From positions 1 through 64,000 of the forward strand of contig JAFPYI010000026.1 of NCBI GenBank assembly GCA_017412245.1: a stretch of 64,000 nucleotides of DNA. Reading direction: 5' to 3'. This DNA is from Paludibacteraceae bacterium. GTDB taxonomy: Bacteria; Bacteroidota; Bacteroidia; Bacteroidales; Paludibacteraceae. Below, in pieces: positions 17,361 to 27,600 of the stretch. The first letter of the stretch is position 1, and each line of letters begins with the position of its first letter. The translations under genes were made by a program, and so were the position numbers. The notes under the pieces were generated by a model that had not been told where the DNA came from, searched no databases, and worked only from the letters and a program-made list of their open reading frames with translations.

Positions 17361-17368
17361 CAAAGGTA
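17361..17368 (-). promoter_or_regulatory. tmRNA promoter -7 box
   Basis: Minus-strand TACCTTTG lies 14 nt upstream of the mature tmRNA 5' end. A second similar box, TACTTTTG, lies at about 17414-17421. The -33 element is less clear (a TTG in an A/T-rich tract at shorter spacing). Confidence 0.65.
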
Positions 17369-17440
17369 CTGCTTTTTTTTCAATTATCCAAAAAAAACTT
17401 ATTTTTTACTCCGCAAAAGTAGTAAAAGGTGCATAGAGCA

Positions 17441-19246
17441 TCACTCTTTGATTTGCTCTATATCAGCACCACCGGTGGAGATAATGGTGAATTCCACACG
17501 TCTGTTCTTCGCACGGCCTTCTTCTGTCTTGTTGTCTGCTATCGGCTCTGCCTCACCCTTTCCTTCTGCCTCTATACGCTCAGGAATGATACCGCGTTTG
17601 ATGATTTCATCCCTAACTGCATTAGCACGGCCTTCTGAAAGAATTTGGTTTGCCTTATCCGAACCGACATTATCCGTATGACCGGTAATACGAATCACAA
17701 GCGAAGGATTGTCACGCAGGAACTCGTACAACTCATCCAATGCAGGTTCTGACTGAGGCAAGATACGCGTCTTGTTGGTTGCAAAGAAGAGATTATGCAA
17801 TACTACTTTCTTACCAACCTTAATCGGCGTAAGACCTATATTAAGCGAATCACCGACATAAGCAATAGAACGTTCTACTGCCTCATAACCGGTTTGAGAA
17901 ATAATCAGTTTATATGCCTTTTGCTCATCCAACATCACGCGTGCCGAACCATTCTCCTGCGCCGTATGAAGTGTCGTAACACTATCACCGGTTTGGGCAT
18001 TCTGCAATGCCACAGCAACAGAAAGCGGTTCACCTGTATCCGTATTGGTCACACGAACACGCAACCAGGGACGAGCCTTAAGGGCAAAACGTAATGTATC
18101 TAACTGATCCTCTTCCACAATAGAAGCATCCTGAGTAACAGGATAATAGAGATTATTGGATGCCGTGATGGTATAATCGCCAATCTTTGCACGATACTTA
18201 AGATGTCCGTTCTTGGCCTCTTTCGTCACAGCACGTTTTTTCTTCTTGTCGTAGATACTCAAACTACTTGCTACCGGTTGAGAGGTCGTAGCATCAGCAA
18301 TATAAATATCGAAATACGAAGGAAGCGCTTTTGGTGGTTTCTGTTCGTTGAGTTGGAATAGAACGGCAAACTTAGCACCTACAAGCAAAGAATTAACCGC
18401 TGATGTGGCAGTATTGATATACGGATAGAACGTCATCTCACGAGGCTCTGCCACAGACACCAACTGCGGCTCTTCACCTAACATCCGTGAAGGAATGACA
18501 CATCCTGTCACTCCATAATCGGCAAACAGTCCTACACGATACAGAATAGGTTTCTTTTGAGATTTATTGCGTGCTTGCGAAGCACCTTTCTTTCCCTTCG
18601 GTTGAGGTTTCTCCCAGAAAGAGTTAAGCACTAATCCTATCTCTGCAGACACTTGTGCATTGATAGAGCCTGCCCACTGATGTTTAGCCTTTTCTACGGA
18701 AGTATAAGCATCATGAATAGGTACATCCGTCAACTCGCCTATCAGCGAAGGGTCAGTAAGATAAGTCCGCACTTGAGTCTTAGTCATACTGTTTCTGAGA
18801 ACCGGGAAACCTAATCGCGCACCAACCAAGAAATAGTAACGATCGGCAAACCATCCACCTAACTGAATAGGAATATTTACCTGCCCCATACACTGTGTAT
18901 CATGATAGGACAAGAAATCAAAATGCTGCACCATTGGCGTAGAAGACGGTAATCCTACCGTATACGGCACTTGCATCTGGAATGGTTGCACAGTGGCTCT
19001 ATCGTTAATCGACGCAAACTCAACGCCTGTATGCAACAAGAACTTACGGTAGTTCCATTCGTAACCTATCTGCAGTTTCGCACCTGCTAAACCGCTTGAT
19101 TTACCAAAATCCGATTTATTAAGCAATGCCGAATAACCTATTCCGGCTTCGGTAGTAAGGAAATGTCTACTCTCGCGCTTCACATCTGCATGCAAAGGCA
19201 ATGCAAGGCATAATAGCCCGAGTACTATGGTCTTATATTGTTTCAT
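17441..19246 (-). CDS. OmpA-family protein with barrel and CarboxypepD-reg-like domains
   Basis: The 601-aa product has a signal peptide (cleavage near LHA, residue 20), a barrel region (about 25-300) related to the other window OMPs (contains ELTDVPIHDAYT), and two carboxypeptidase-regulatory-like beta domains (about 310-385 and 390-470; for example RVTNTDTGEPLSVAVALQNA). The C-terminal OmpA domain (about 480-600) shows ITGHTDNVGSDKAN, LSEGRANAVRDEI and GRAKNRRVEF, the peptidoglycan-binding signature. T9SS PorE has related domains, but TPR and propeller parts are missing here, so that name is not used. ATG overlaps the peptidase stop (ATGA). Last gene of the six-gene operon. Confidence 0.82.
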   Translation of the reverse strand: MKQYKTIVLGLLCLALPLHADVKRESRHFLTTEAGIGYSALLNKSDFGKSSGLAGAKLQIGYEWNYRKFLLHTGVEFASINDRATVQPFQMQVPYTVGLPSSTPMVQHFDFLSYHDTQCMGQVNIPIQLGGWFADRYYFLVGARLGFPVLRNSMTKTQVRTYLTDPSLIGELTDVPIHDAYTSVEKAKHQWAGSINAQVSAEIGLVLNSFWEKPQPKGKKGASQARNKSQKKPILYRVGLFADYGVTGCVIPSRMLGEEPQLVSVAEPREMTFYPYINTATSAVNSLLVGAKFAVLFQLNEQKPPKALPSYFDIYIADATTSQPVASSLSIYDKKKKRAVTKEAKNGHLKYRAKIGDYTITASNNLYYPVTQDASIVEEDQLDTLRFALKARPWLRVRVTNTDTGEPLSVAVALQNAQTGDSVTTLHTAQENGSARVMLDEQKAYKLIISQTGYEAVERSIAYVGDSLNIGLTPIKVGKKVVLHNLFFATNKTRILPQSEPALDELYEFLRDNPSLVIRITGHTDNVGSDKANQILSEGRANAVRDEIIKRGIIPERIEAEGKGEAEPIADNKTEEGRAKNRRVEFTIISTGGADIEQIKE

Positions 19247-21618
19247 TGAACCGGTACAAATATTTTCTTATACTGCGTTTTTTCTCCATTCTCAACCGGC
19301 ACTGCATATAAATCATATGCACCGAGACGGAGAATCAATCTCCTGTTATTCATCTCCAACACCCCTGCTTCTATTTCTTCCACTCCGGTTGGATCATCCG
19401 GTTCTGGTTCATAGATTGTGGCTGAGATAGAACCTATATTATTATAATTCAAATCAATAAAATCCATCCAGTCGCCGTCCAATTCGCGATAACGAAGAAT
19501 GACATTATACGTTCCTGCTGCTTGTTCTAACGGGCCCGAGAAAGCATCTGTAAGCGTCTCACCCGTTCCTACGTGTATCGTCTTGATACTACTCTTCCCG
19601 CGCAAGAAATAGTCTTGATAGAATGACACTTGCAACTCTCCGTCAAAAGCGGCTCCGGTGTTTTTAATCGAGAAATACAAATTAGCACTATCTCGTGGCA
19701 CGCTGTCGTTGCGGTCAAAACGAATAGTATCTGTGAGCGACAAATGATACTCGGGGTCATAGAGTTTGAATGGCAACTCTCCGTCAAAATTATGCCATGA
19801 ATCGGAAGCATCTTTTCGCCAGCATAACTTCATCTTATACTGCGTGCCTAATTCCAAGGCCGCGTCGAAACGCTGTTGTAGTGCAGAAGAAAGAGACTGG
19901 TTGTAGCGAATAACCGTACTGTCCATTATCTCGTACTGCCCCTTAGAGAAAGCACCTTTATAGATACGTGCTGAAATATCTCCACGGAACGTACCACCGG
20001 TATTTTTTACCACAAATGACACAGGAATACCGGTCTTGGGAACAGAGTCTGCATTTGTTCCTTCAGGGAAGGCTAAAGGTGAAGTCAATGTCAATATTGG
20101 CTCTGCATCATTAGCCATGAATGTCACTTGTGAATCGGTTAAGACTAACGTACGATAATAGTCATCCTCTGTACACAACAGACGCATCCAACCGTAATTG
20201 GCGTCTTTATATACAGCACAGAGATGGTAGGTTCCCGATGGTAACGTATTAGGAATAGTGATATTGGTTAAATTGGCGGCTGTGGTGCGGTAATATCCGG
20301 CACTGAGCGAATAATTATTCTCTTGCTCGAGCACAGCCATCAATTGCGTCTCATCTTCATCATAAAGTGCTACACCATACGAACCATTAAAATCGGTAAG
20401 TCCGTAGTTTTGCAATCTTAATATAGAGACAGAGAACGATGATGTTCTGCTAAATGATTCCGAACTGACAGTAAACTTCGTCGTTGCCATCTGCGGAATA
20501 GCTTTAGGTGTTCCTGTCTTGGCTGGTTGTATACCGATATAAAAACAAGTGTGTTTATTATAACCTTTGGTCGTTCCGCCTATCCCTTGTTCTCCTCTTG
20601 GATTGAGAGCCGTTAACAGGAAGTAACCGTCGTTACTTCCACCCCAGCCCCAATTAATATGGAAATAACCTTTGTTATCACATCCGTCACAAACAAATGC
20701 GTGTCCGCCTTCGTCATTGCTACCACTGACGAGTACAGGTCTGTTAGCGGCTAATTCGCTATGAATAATGGCATTCAAACTATCGGCAGGATACATCACT
20801 TTTTGAATTCCCTGGTAATTAGAATCATACCCAAAATAGTTCTTCAATGCACGCGGAACATCACTGGTGTATGCACCACTTGATTGCCCGTAACCCATAT
20901 CTATAGACACACCGCAGTGATACATCAGCGTCGCTACTGCATCTTCCTGCTCTGCCGTACCACCATTTCGGTAACTGTCTAACATATTCTCCCAATGATA
21001 CGTAGTCTGTCCGAAATTAGCAGAAAGTGTTCCTGTAGGACCTACCGGTTGCGTACATATCCACAAATACGAATGAGAACCCGTTCCTTGAGAAGGATAC
21101 TTGTGGTAATACATCACTTGCGCCATAGCTGTTGCTACACAACCTGTTACACATCGCCCACCGGTTTCATTATATGTCGGAGCATAATTATTATACGGAG
21201 TGTTTTGATTCCATTTACAGGTCATTAAGGGTTCAATAGCGGAGATTGCTTGGGGTGAATACATTGGAGAACTACCATTTTCGTCCAGTTCCTCTGCATA
21301 ACACGCTAACCAGAAACGGAGGGAAGGAGCCATATTCTCCTTTTCAAACGAACCATTGTCGCTGTAACCCAATATCTCCGGCATACGTTCATCAGCCCCG
21401 ACTAACACATAACCTTTGGTTGTATTAACGGCATAATAAGTTTTTGTTGAATCGACAATGAGAGAAGCATTCACATCTCCTTGTGCCTTACGCATAGCAG
21501 ATGTAGGAAGACTACGGAAACCTGCAGCAATACGCAAAGCGTCCTGCGGGCTACGTATAGCAGCAGACAGATGGAGAGCTGTCCATACTGTTAATAGTAA
21601 TAAAAGATGCTTTTTCAT
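19243..21618 (-). CDS. C10-family (streptopain-like) cysteine peptidase
   Basis: The start at 21618 gives MKKHLLLLLTVWTALHLSAA, a clear signal peptide; an in-frame ATG at 21663 would add 15 residues and swallow the intergenic hairpin, so it is rejected. The 791-aa product has an inhibitory propeptide-like region (about 22-112, with YVLVGADERMPEILGYSD). The peptidase domain has catalytic Cys160 in GCVATAMAQVMYYHKYP and His306 in GGHAFVCDG, followed by FHINWGWGGSNDGYFLL. Two or three beta-sandwich domains complete it; a sorting tail is not obvious (end YAVPVENGEKTQ). It is likely a secreted protease. It shares an operon with the giant adhesin and an OmpA protein. Confidence 0.88.
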   Translation of the reverse strand: MKKHLLLLLTVWTALHLSAAIRSPQDALRIAAGFRSLPTSAMRKAQGDVNASLIVDSTKTYYAVNTTKGYVLVGADERMPEILGYSDNGSFEKENMAPSLRFWLACYAEELDENGSSPMYSPQAISAIEPLMTCKWNQNTPYNNYAPTYNETGGRCVTGCVATAMAQVMYYHKYPSQGTGSHSYLWICTQPVGPTGTLSANFGQTTYHWENMLDSYRNGGTAEQEDAVATLMYHCGVSIDMGYGQSSGAYTSDVPRALKNYFGYDSNYQGIQKVMYPADSLNAIIHSELAANRPVLVSGSNDEGGHAFVCDGCDNKGYFHINWGWGGSNDGYFLLTALNPRGEQGIGGTTKGYNKHTCFYIGIQPAKTGTPKAIPQMATTKFTVSSESFSRTSSFSVSILRLQNYGLTDFNGSYGVALYDEDETQLMAVLEQENNYSLSAGYYRTTAANLTNITIPNTLPSGTYHLCAVYKDANYGWMRLLCTEDDYYRTLVLTDSQVTFMANDAEPILTLTSPLAFPEGTNADSVPKTGIPVSFVVKNTGGTFRGDISARIYKGAFSKGQYEIMDSTVIRYNQSLSSALQQRFDAALELGTQYKMKLCWRKDASDSWHNFDGELPFKLYDPEYHLSLTDTIRFDRNDSVPRDSANLYFSIKNTGAAFDGELQVSFYQDYFLRGKSSIKTIHVGTGETLTDAFSGPLEQAAGTYNVILRYRELDGDWMDFIDLNYNNIGSISATIYEPEPDDPTGVEEIEAGVLEMNNRRLILRLGAYDLYAVPVENGEKTQYKKIFVPVQ

Positions 21619-21648
21619 TGTCTTATACGGTTTAAAAGCTTTAGTCAG

Positions 21649-21672
21649 ATAGCCCGAAACCAATCGGGCTAT
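21649..21672 (-). promoter_or_regulatory. operon-internal hairpin before the C10 peptidase gene
   Basis: Perfect 8-bp arms ATAGCCCG (21649-21656) and CGGGCTAT (21665-21672) enclose an 8-nt loop in the 69-nt gap between the giant adhesin stop and the peptidase start at 21618. There is no U-tract, so it may set differential mRNA stability or partial attenuation. Confidence 0.6.
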
Positions 21673-21687
21673 CCGGATTAGTGACGA

Positions 21688-24600
21688 TTACTTAATGAGC
21701 AGTTTGCTGTTTTCAGTCTTACCACTAAGCATCGTTGCGCGTACCATATATACGCCCATCGGCAGATGGAGTTGATAATTACCCCTTGCTTCCGTGATGG
21801 TCATCACTTTGCGACCTAAGGCATCAAAGATCTCAATGAAATCAATGTCGTCTGTCACATTGATGAAGCCGGTTCCTGTATCCTCAACAGAGAAGATATA
21901 ACGGTTATAATTACATCCGTCAATCTTCACTATTTCGCTGTAGTCTCCTACTGCTGTTCCGGCAGGAACAACATAACCCTCATCGAAGGTGAATGGCAAC
22001 TCACTCAACTCTAATGTCTTAGGAGCAGTGATATCGAGCGTATCTGCAGGACGAACCGACAAGTTGAGATAAACCACGCTATCGCAACCGAATACAGACT
22101 TATCTGACAAATAATACGGTTGTCCGGCAGGATTCGGTTCTGTCAGATTTTGACCACCGAAGACATAAACCTCACCTCTACAGATAGTTGTATCGATAAT
22201 TACTGCATCCGGTTTAGCATGAGTAGTCAGCGTCAGTGAAATAATACTATCACAACCTTCTCCTGTATTCTGAGCGAAACGTGTATAAGTACTATCCTTA
22301 CCTACAAGCGGTAAGTCTTCCTTCTTAATACTGAATCCGTAGCCTTCGTAGTCGTTTCCTTCACAAGTATTATCTACTTCCGGATAGGTCTCAGCACAGT
22401 TCATACGAACATTATCAATGAGTACAAATGGTTGTTCGCCTAATTTATGTGAACTGCTTACGTTTTCGTCATAGAATGCAAAACGGATGTTTTGACCTGC
22501 ATACTTATTGAGCGAGATGGACTTGGTTCTATATACAGAATCCAGATCTGTCAACAAAGTAGCATTCTCACGTTTCCATGTAGCACCGTTGTCGGTAGTG
22601 ATAGCTACAAACGTACGATCGGAGTTCTTTGCTCCATTTCCTACATTGTTGCATACACGGATATCGAAACTGAGCGTAGCGTCACCCTCAATAGCGTATT
22701 GCGGGCTAACGAACCATTTGTAGCGATAAGTAGGATCATCACGACGATAAGAGTGCAGTTGCTTGTAGTCGCCCAATGCAGAAATCCAGTTAGATACCCA
22801 TGAGTCACCTACATATACACTACTTGCCGGTGTAAACGGCGCGTCCGTTCCATTGAATACCTGATCAATATTATTGGCCGAAACCATATTATCCCAACAA
22901 GTGAGCGTTGCACGGCGCAAATCAGCAGTTCCTATCGGTTGGGTTAGATTGCTGAAGTCCTCAAACATCGGCAGTGCATTTACACCACAAGTTGTCTGGA
23001 AGGTAGCAGGCAATGCCCATTCACTGGTATGCTGTGCATCACAGATAGCACGAACGGAAACTGAATAAACAGTTCCTTGCTCAAGGTTCTGTACACGGTA
23101 AGGATTAGTAGTCACATTCTCAATAATCGAGTCGTTAACCTTAATCTCCCATGCCTCTTCCAGACCTGCAATCCAGTTAATAGTAGCGGCTTTGTCTGTT
23201 ACCAATGTTACTTCTACCTGTTGCGGTTTTACGCAATCGGGCAATTCAGTCAGTTTGACATACTTAATACCAATACTGTTAGCAGTTGCGTTCTTGATAG
23301 CCAATACTTTTCCTGTACCCTGATAAGTATTCATCATCTTGCTGAACACTTCTAACTGAGTCGGAGTGTATGTACCTGTACTAGCCGGTTTGGTTACAGG
23401 TTGGAAGTATGCAACCTCTTTGTACGACAAAGAATCCCATGTGTTATCCATTACACCAAGAGAGATTGCGCCATAATTGGAAGTTGTATTAAATAGACCT
23501 ATCTCTATCTCTACATTCTTCAAATCAACCGCCAGTTCCGGTAGAATAGCCATACCTTTTGTAGCAGTCAATGACAGACGATTCCAATCTTCATGATCGG
23601 CAGAGGTACCTACTGTAGTTTTCCCGATTGTAGCCGATTTGAGAATCCAGCACTCCGGTGTCTCGTAGAAAGCTTCGGTATAAGGCAACTCTTCCAATGC
23701 ACAAGGTGTGTTGAAATCATACTCTACCCATTCAGTTTCTCCTTCCGGACAAATAGTGCGGACATAGAAACTATAGTTAGTACTTGGCAGTAATCCTGTG
23801 AAAGATACTTGCGGACCATTATTGAGTGTGCCGGATGCTACTTTGTCTTCTGCCTCAATCATATTAGGCATACCTAAGTTAGCATATCTCGAGAGAACAT
23901 ACTCGAAGTCCTTGCATTTACCGCCGAACCAAGAGAGAGCCACACTGGTAGCCGTACGAGCGGTAAACTTAATATCTCTCGGTGTCGTACAGAGATATTC
24001 CTCTACAATAACACTATCGACAGCAACAGGTTGTCCGTTAAGTGCTCCGACGGATGCGTTGTACCAATAGATAGCAAGCGAATAGATTCCTGCCTCAGCG
24101 ATATCCAAGGTTCTGCTAACCCAAATCCATTCATCTTGGTGGTAAGTTTTTCCCATCAAAGAATAGATGTTTTTAGCCGGTACATCAGTAGTTATATCAC
24201 CATTGCGAGTTGTTCCATCCAGCATAGTAGCTGTTGCTGCTTTGAATGTTGCTCCGGCTGGGAAGAGATGAGCAGTCGCATAATCGTTATCCCAATTATC
24301 TTGGTTAACATCCTTATTTCCAGGCACTTTCACTTTGAAACTGAACCTGTATGTTCCTGCTGCCTCAACATTAATATTCCGTACAGCCCAGATGTCCGAA
24401 GCTGCAGTATTATATGTATGATACGAATAGGACTCATTGTCATCTGTTACAAAGAGAGCATTATTGCCCGTACCCTCACATTTAGCAGCATCTCCAATGA
24501 TGAAGTAGTTCGGATAGAACGCACCTTGTACTGTCTTCACATTATAGAGAGCCCACAAATCATTGTCATCCTCATCAAATCCTGTAATCAATGGCAGTGG

Positions 24601-27600
24601 AGACGGTGTTTGGAAGGTAGTTGCAGTAAGCGGTCCTACCCATGCATCACCATCCACATTACCACGAACATAAATGTCGTAGGTTGTGTTAGCAGCCAGA
24701 TTTTCAATCGTGTACTCAGTTTGGTTGATGGTGCGGGTTGTCATACTATTATCGGGAGCTATATAACGCACTTGCCATTCTGTAACTGTTGGCGTCGGTT
24801 CATCGAACGAGAACTTAATACTATTGTCCGTTATCATTTGTAATGTTAGGTTCTCTACCGGCAAAACTACATTTAAGTCTTTGGTAAATACGATATTATC
24901 AATATAAATACTCTTACCTTTCATAGCCGGTGTGAAGCGCAAATACTTGTAAGGTTGAACCGAAGTATAATAGTCGGCTAATTTGATATACACCTTAGTC
25001 CAAGCATTGGGCAGATCGCTTATTTGCGTGAGGACAATAGCATTTGCGTCAGCCGTATTATCTTCAACAGCCTCTATCTTCAGTGCGCCTCCTGCGCCAC
25101 TCGCTTTGCAATCGAAATAAACGAGTAACTCGTTGAGGTTGGTTACATCCAGTGCCGGAGTAACAATCGATGCTGTTGAGTATGAACCGCTATTCGGATC
25201 AGAGGAAGTAGAACCTCCTGTAGATGAGATAGAGAGTCCTTGTGCACCTGTAGCAGCGGCTGAAGAGCTCGAGACATAGGCTTTACCTTGTATCGTTCCT
25301 CCACCACCCGGTTGAGAAACAGAAGGTCCATCGATAGCAGTCCAGCAGTCAGGAGCACTATTTAATGCATAGCTCTCGAAGTCATCAGCGTACGGCAACG
25401 GATTTACTTCCGGACATTCCGTTTTGAACTGATATGCTGAAGACCACTTGCTATCACCGTTTTCTGCACCACATTCTTTGCGAACATATGCATAGTAAAT
25501 GTTATTACCCGTCAGTCCTTCCAAAATAGCGACGGAATCATTTACAACGGCTTCCGCAATCCATCCTTCGTCATTAGGTTTAGCAGACGAATTAGCATAG
25601 ATACGTACACGGTGTGCAGCAGCCTTATCATCTGTCTTCCAAATCAGTTTAACACCATTGATACCTATGGAATCTGCCGCTAAATCAAACGGTGCAGCAC
25701 ACGTCTCGATGAAGTCAATGGTAACATCATCAATGTATACATAACCTGCATAGTAGTTCGCATTTGCCGGATTCTTGTAATGCAGCGGTTTGAGTGCTAT
25801 ATATGTACCAAATTTACCACCCTCATCACCTGCATAAGTCTCAAAGGTATATGCTCTATCGTAGAACGGATAACCTGTCGCGCCTTGCACAGAGTCCATA
25901 TGAACTGCGACAAAAGTAGATGGGTTATTCGGGTCTGTCATCACACCAACTTCAAAATAATAATAGTTAGTAGTTGACGTACCGCCCGGCGCTACACGCA
26001 TACTCAATTGCAAGCGTTTCACAGAGTCCACATTCAATGCAGGGAATGCGAAATAGTTGTTGTGATCCTTTGTAACCTGTTTGAGATAAAGAGCCAAATT
26101 GTCTGTTCCACGAGTAGTTACATACGAGTGGTTAACATCTTGGCCGGAAAGAATCAAGCAACGGAGATCTTTTCCTTGTCCGCTTTCGTACCCTTCTTCA
26201 AAATTCTCATAATATGGGAATATTTGTTTCTTACAAAGTGTTCTAAATTTCGTCGGACTACTCCATTCTCCCTCACAACTATTTACAGGATCAACCGGTT
26301 GGATATATACATAGTAGTACATATTATCTTCCAATCCTGTCAATGCTTGTGTTTGAGCAGTCACTTGACCGTCGAATGCATCTGCAGTCTGTGCATCCGG
26401 ATCTGTCAATCGAGAAGAACTAACCTTCAGATTCCAAGCTGTCTCAGTCTTGATTGGGTTCCAAGAAAGGGTTGCTGAAGTAGAATCAATATCGTTAACC
26501 TCTACTCCCATCAGACGGCCACATGTAGGCAATTCACTGATAAGTACGTCATCTATACGGATGGCTGAATTCTTGTTAAATTTGTTGTAATCTGAACGAA
26601 TTGCTATGCGTTTACCTGTACCTGTGTAATTTTGGAAATTAACATATTGTTCTTCCCAATCCAAAGCAGTAGTAACTCGGAATGAATATACTGGAGTAAA
26701 TGTACTATCTTCTTCCAATACACCAATCTCTGTATAGGACTGTTCAATAGCCGTTTGTTGTCCGCTTTCGGTTGCAGTTGTTCCAGCATCAGAACGAGCT
26801 AAGAACTTCATTTGCAACGCATTAACAGGCTTGTTAAATGGAGGGAAGGCAAAGATGTTTGTCTTTGAAGACGTTGTCGCTTGATTATAAAGATATAATC
26901 CTCCTCCTAAATCTTTCACATATGTATATACGCCAACCGGAGTTGTAATATAATAATACTCGGGCAATGAACGATAAGACGATGTAGAAACATATGTTTC
27001 GAAATTCTCAGCAAACGGCAATGACCATTCACCAGTCTCTGTCCAGAATGAAACAGAACTCCAATCTCCGTTTCCATTATCTTGCACGGCGCGTGCATAC
27101 GCATAATAGAGAGTGGAGTGGTTCAAACCGGTAGCAGTTGCCGTCTTAGCGGTTACTTGTTCTGACCAGATAGGAGTACCTGCATCCGGATCTTCTTGCT
27201 CTGCAGCAAACACGCGAACATCCCATTTTGTTGCATTACCATTCTCAGTCCATGTGAAGGTAGCAGAAGTCTGTGTCTTAGCCGAAACTACGAAATCCGA
27301 GAGTTTTTGCGGAGCAGAAGCCAAAGTGATATCCAAATTGTCCAACATAAAGTAGTTATACTTCGCTGTATCGGAATAGAATACAATGTATTTACCTGTC
27401 CCTGTATACGAAGACATATCTACTGTGAAGAATTCTGTAATCTTGGGTGCAGAGCAATATACAGTCTTAACCGGTGTTACTTTTGTAAATTTATCCGTAT
27501 TATTTATATCACTTGGAGAATCAACCACTCCTATACGAATCATACCCTTACTATAATTAGCAGTTACAGTTGTACTATTATAGGAACCATAGAACGAGAT

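Noticed and set aside
17042..17422. 126-aa plus-strand ORF over the tmRNA
   Set aside because: Overlaps the tmRNA along most of its length and shows no family features.
17441..19246. PorE, the T9SS peptidoglycan-binding protein
   Set aside because: Has CarboxypepD-reg-like and OmpA domains but lacks TPR and propeller parts and instead has a barrel.
21619..21663. Longer start for the C10 peptidase at 21663
   Set aside because: It would include the intergenic hairpin and displace the signal peptide.
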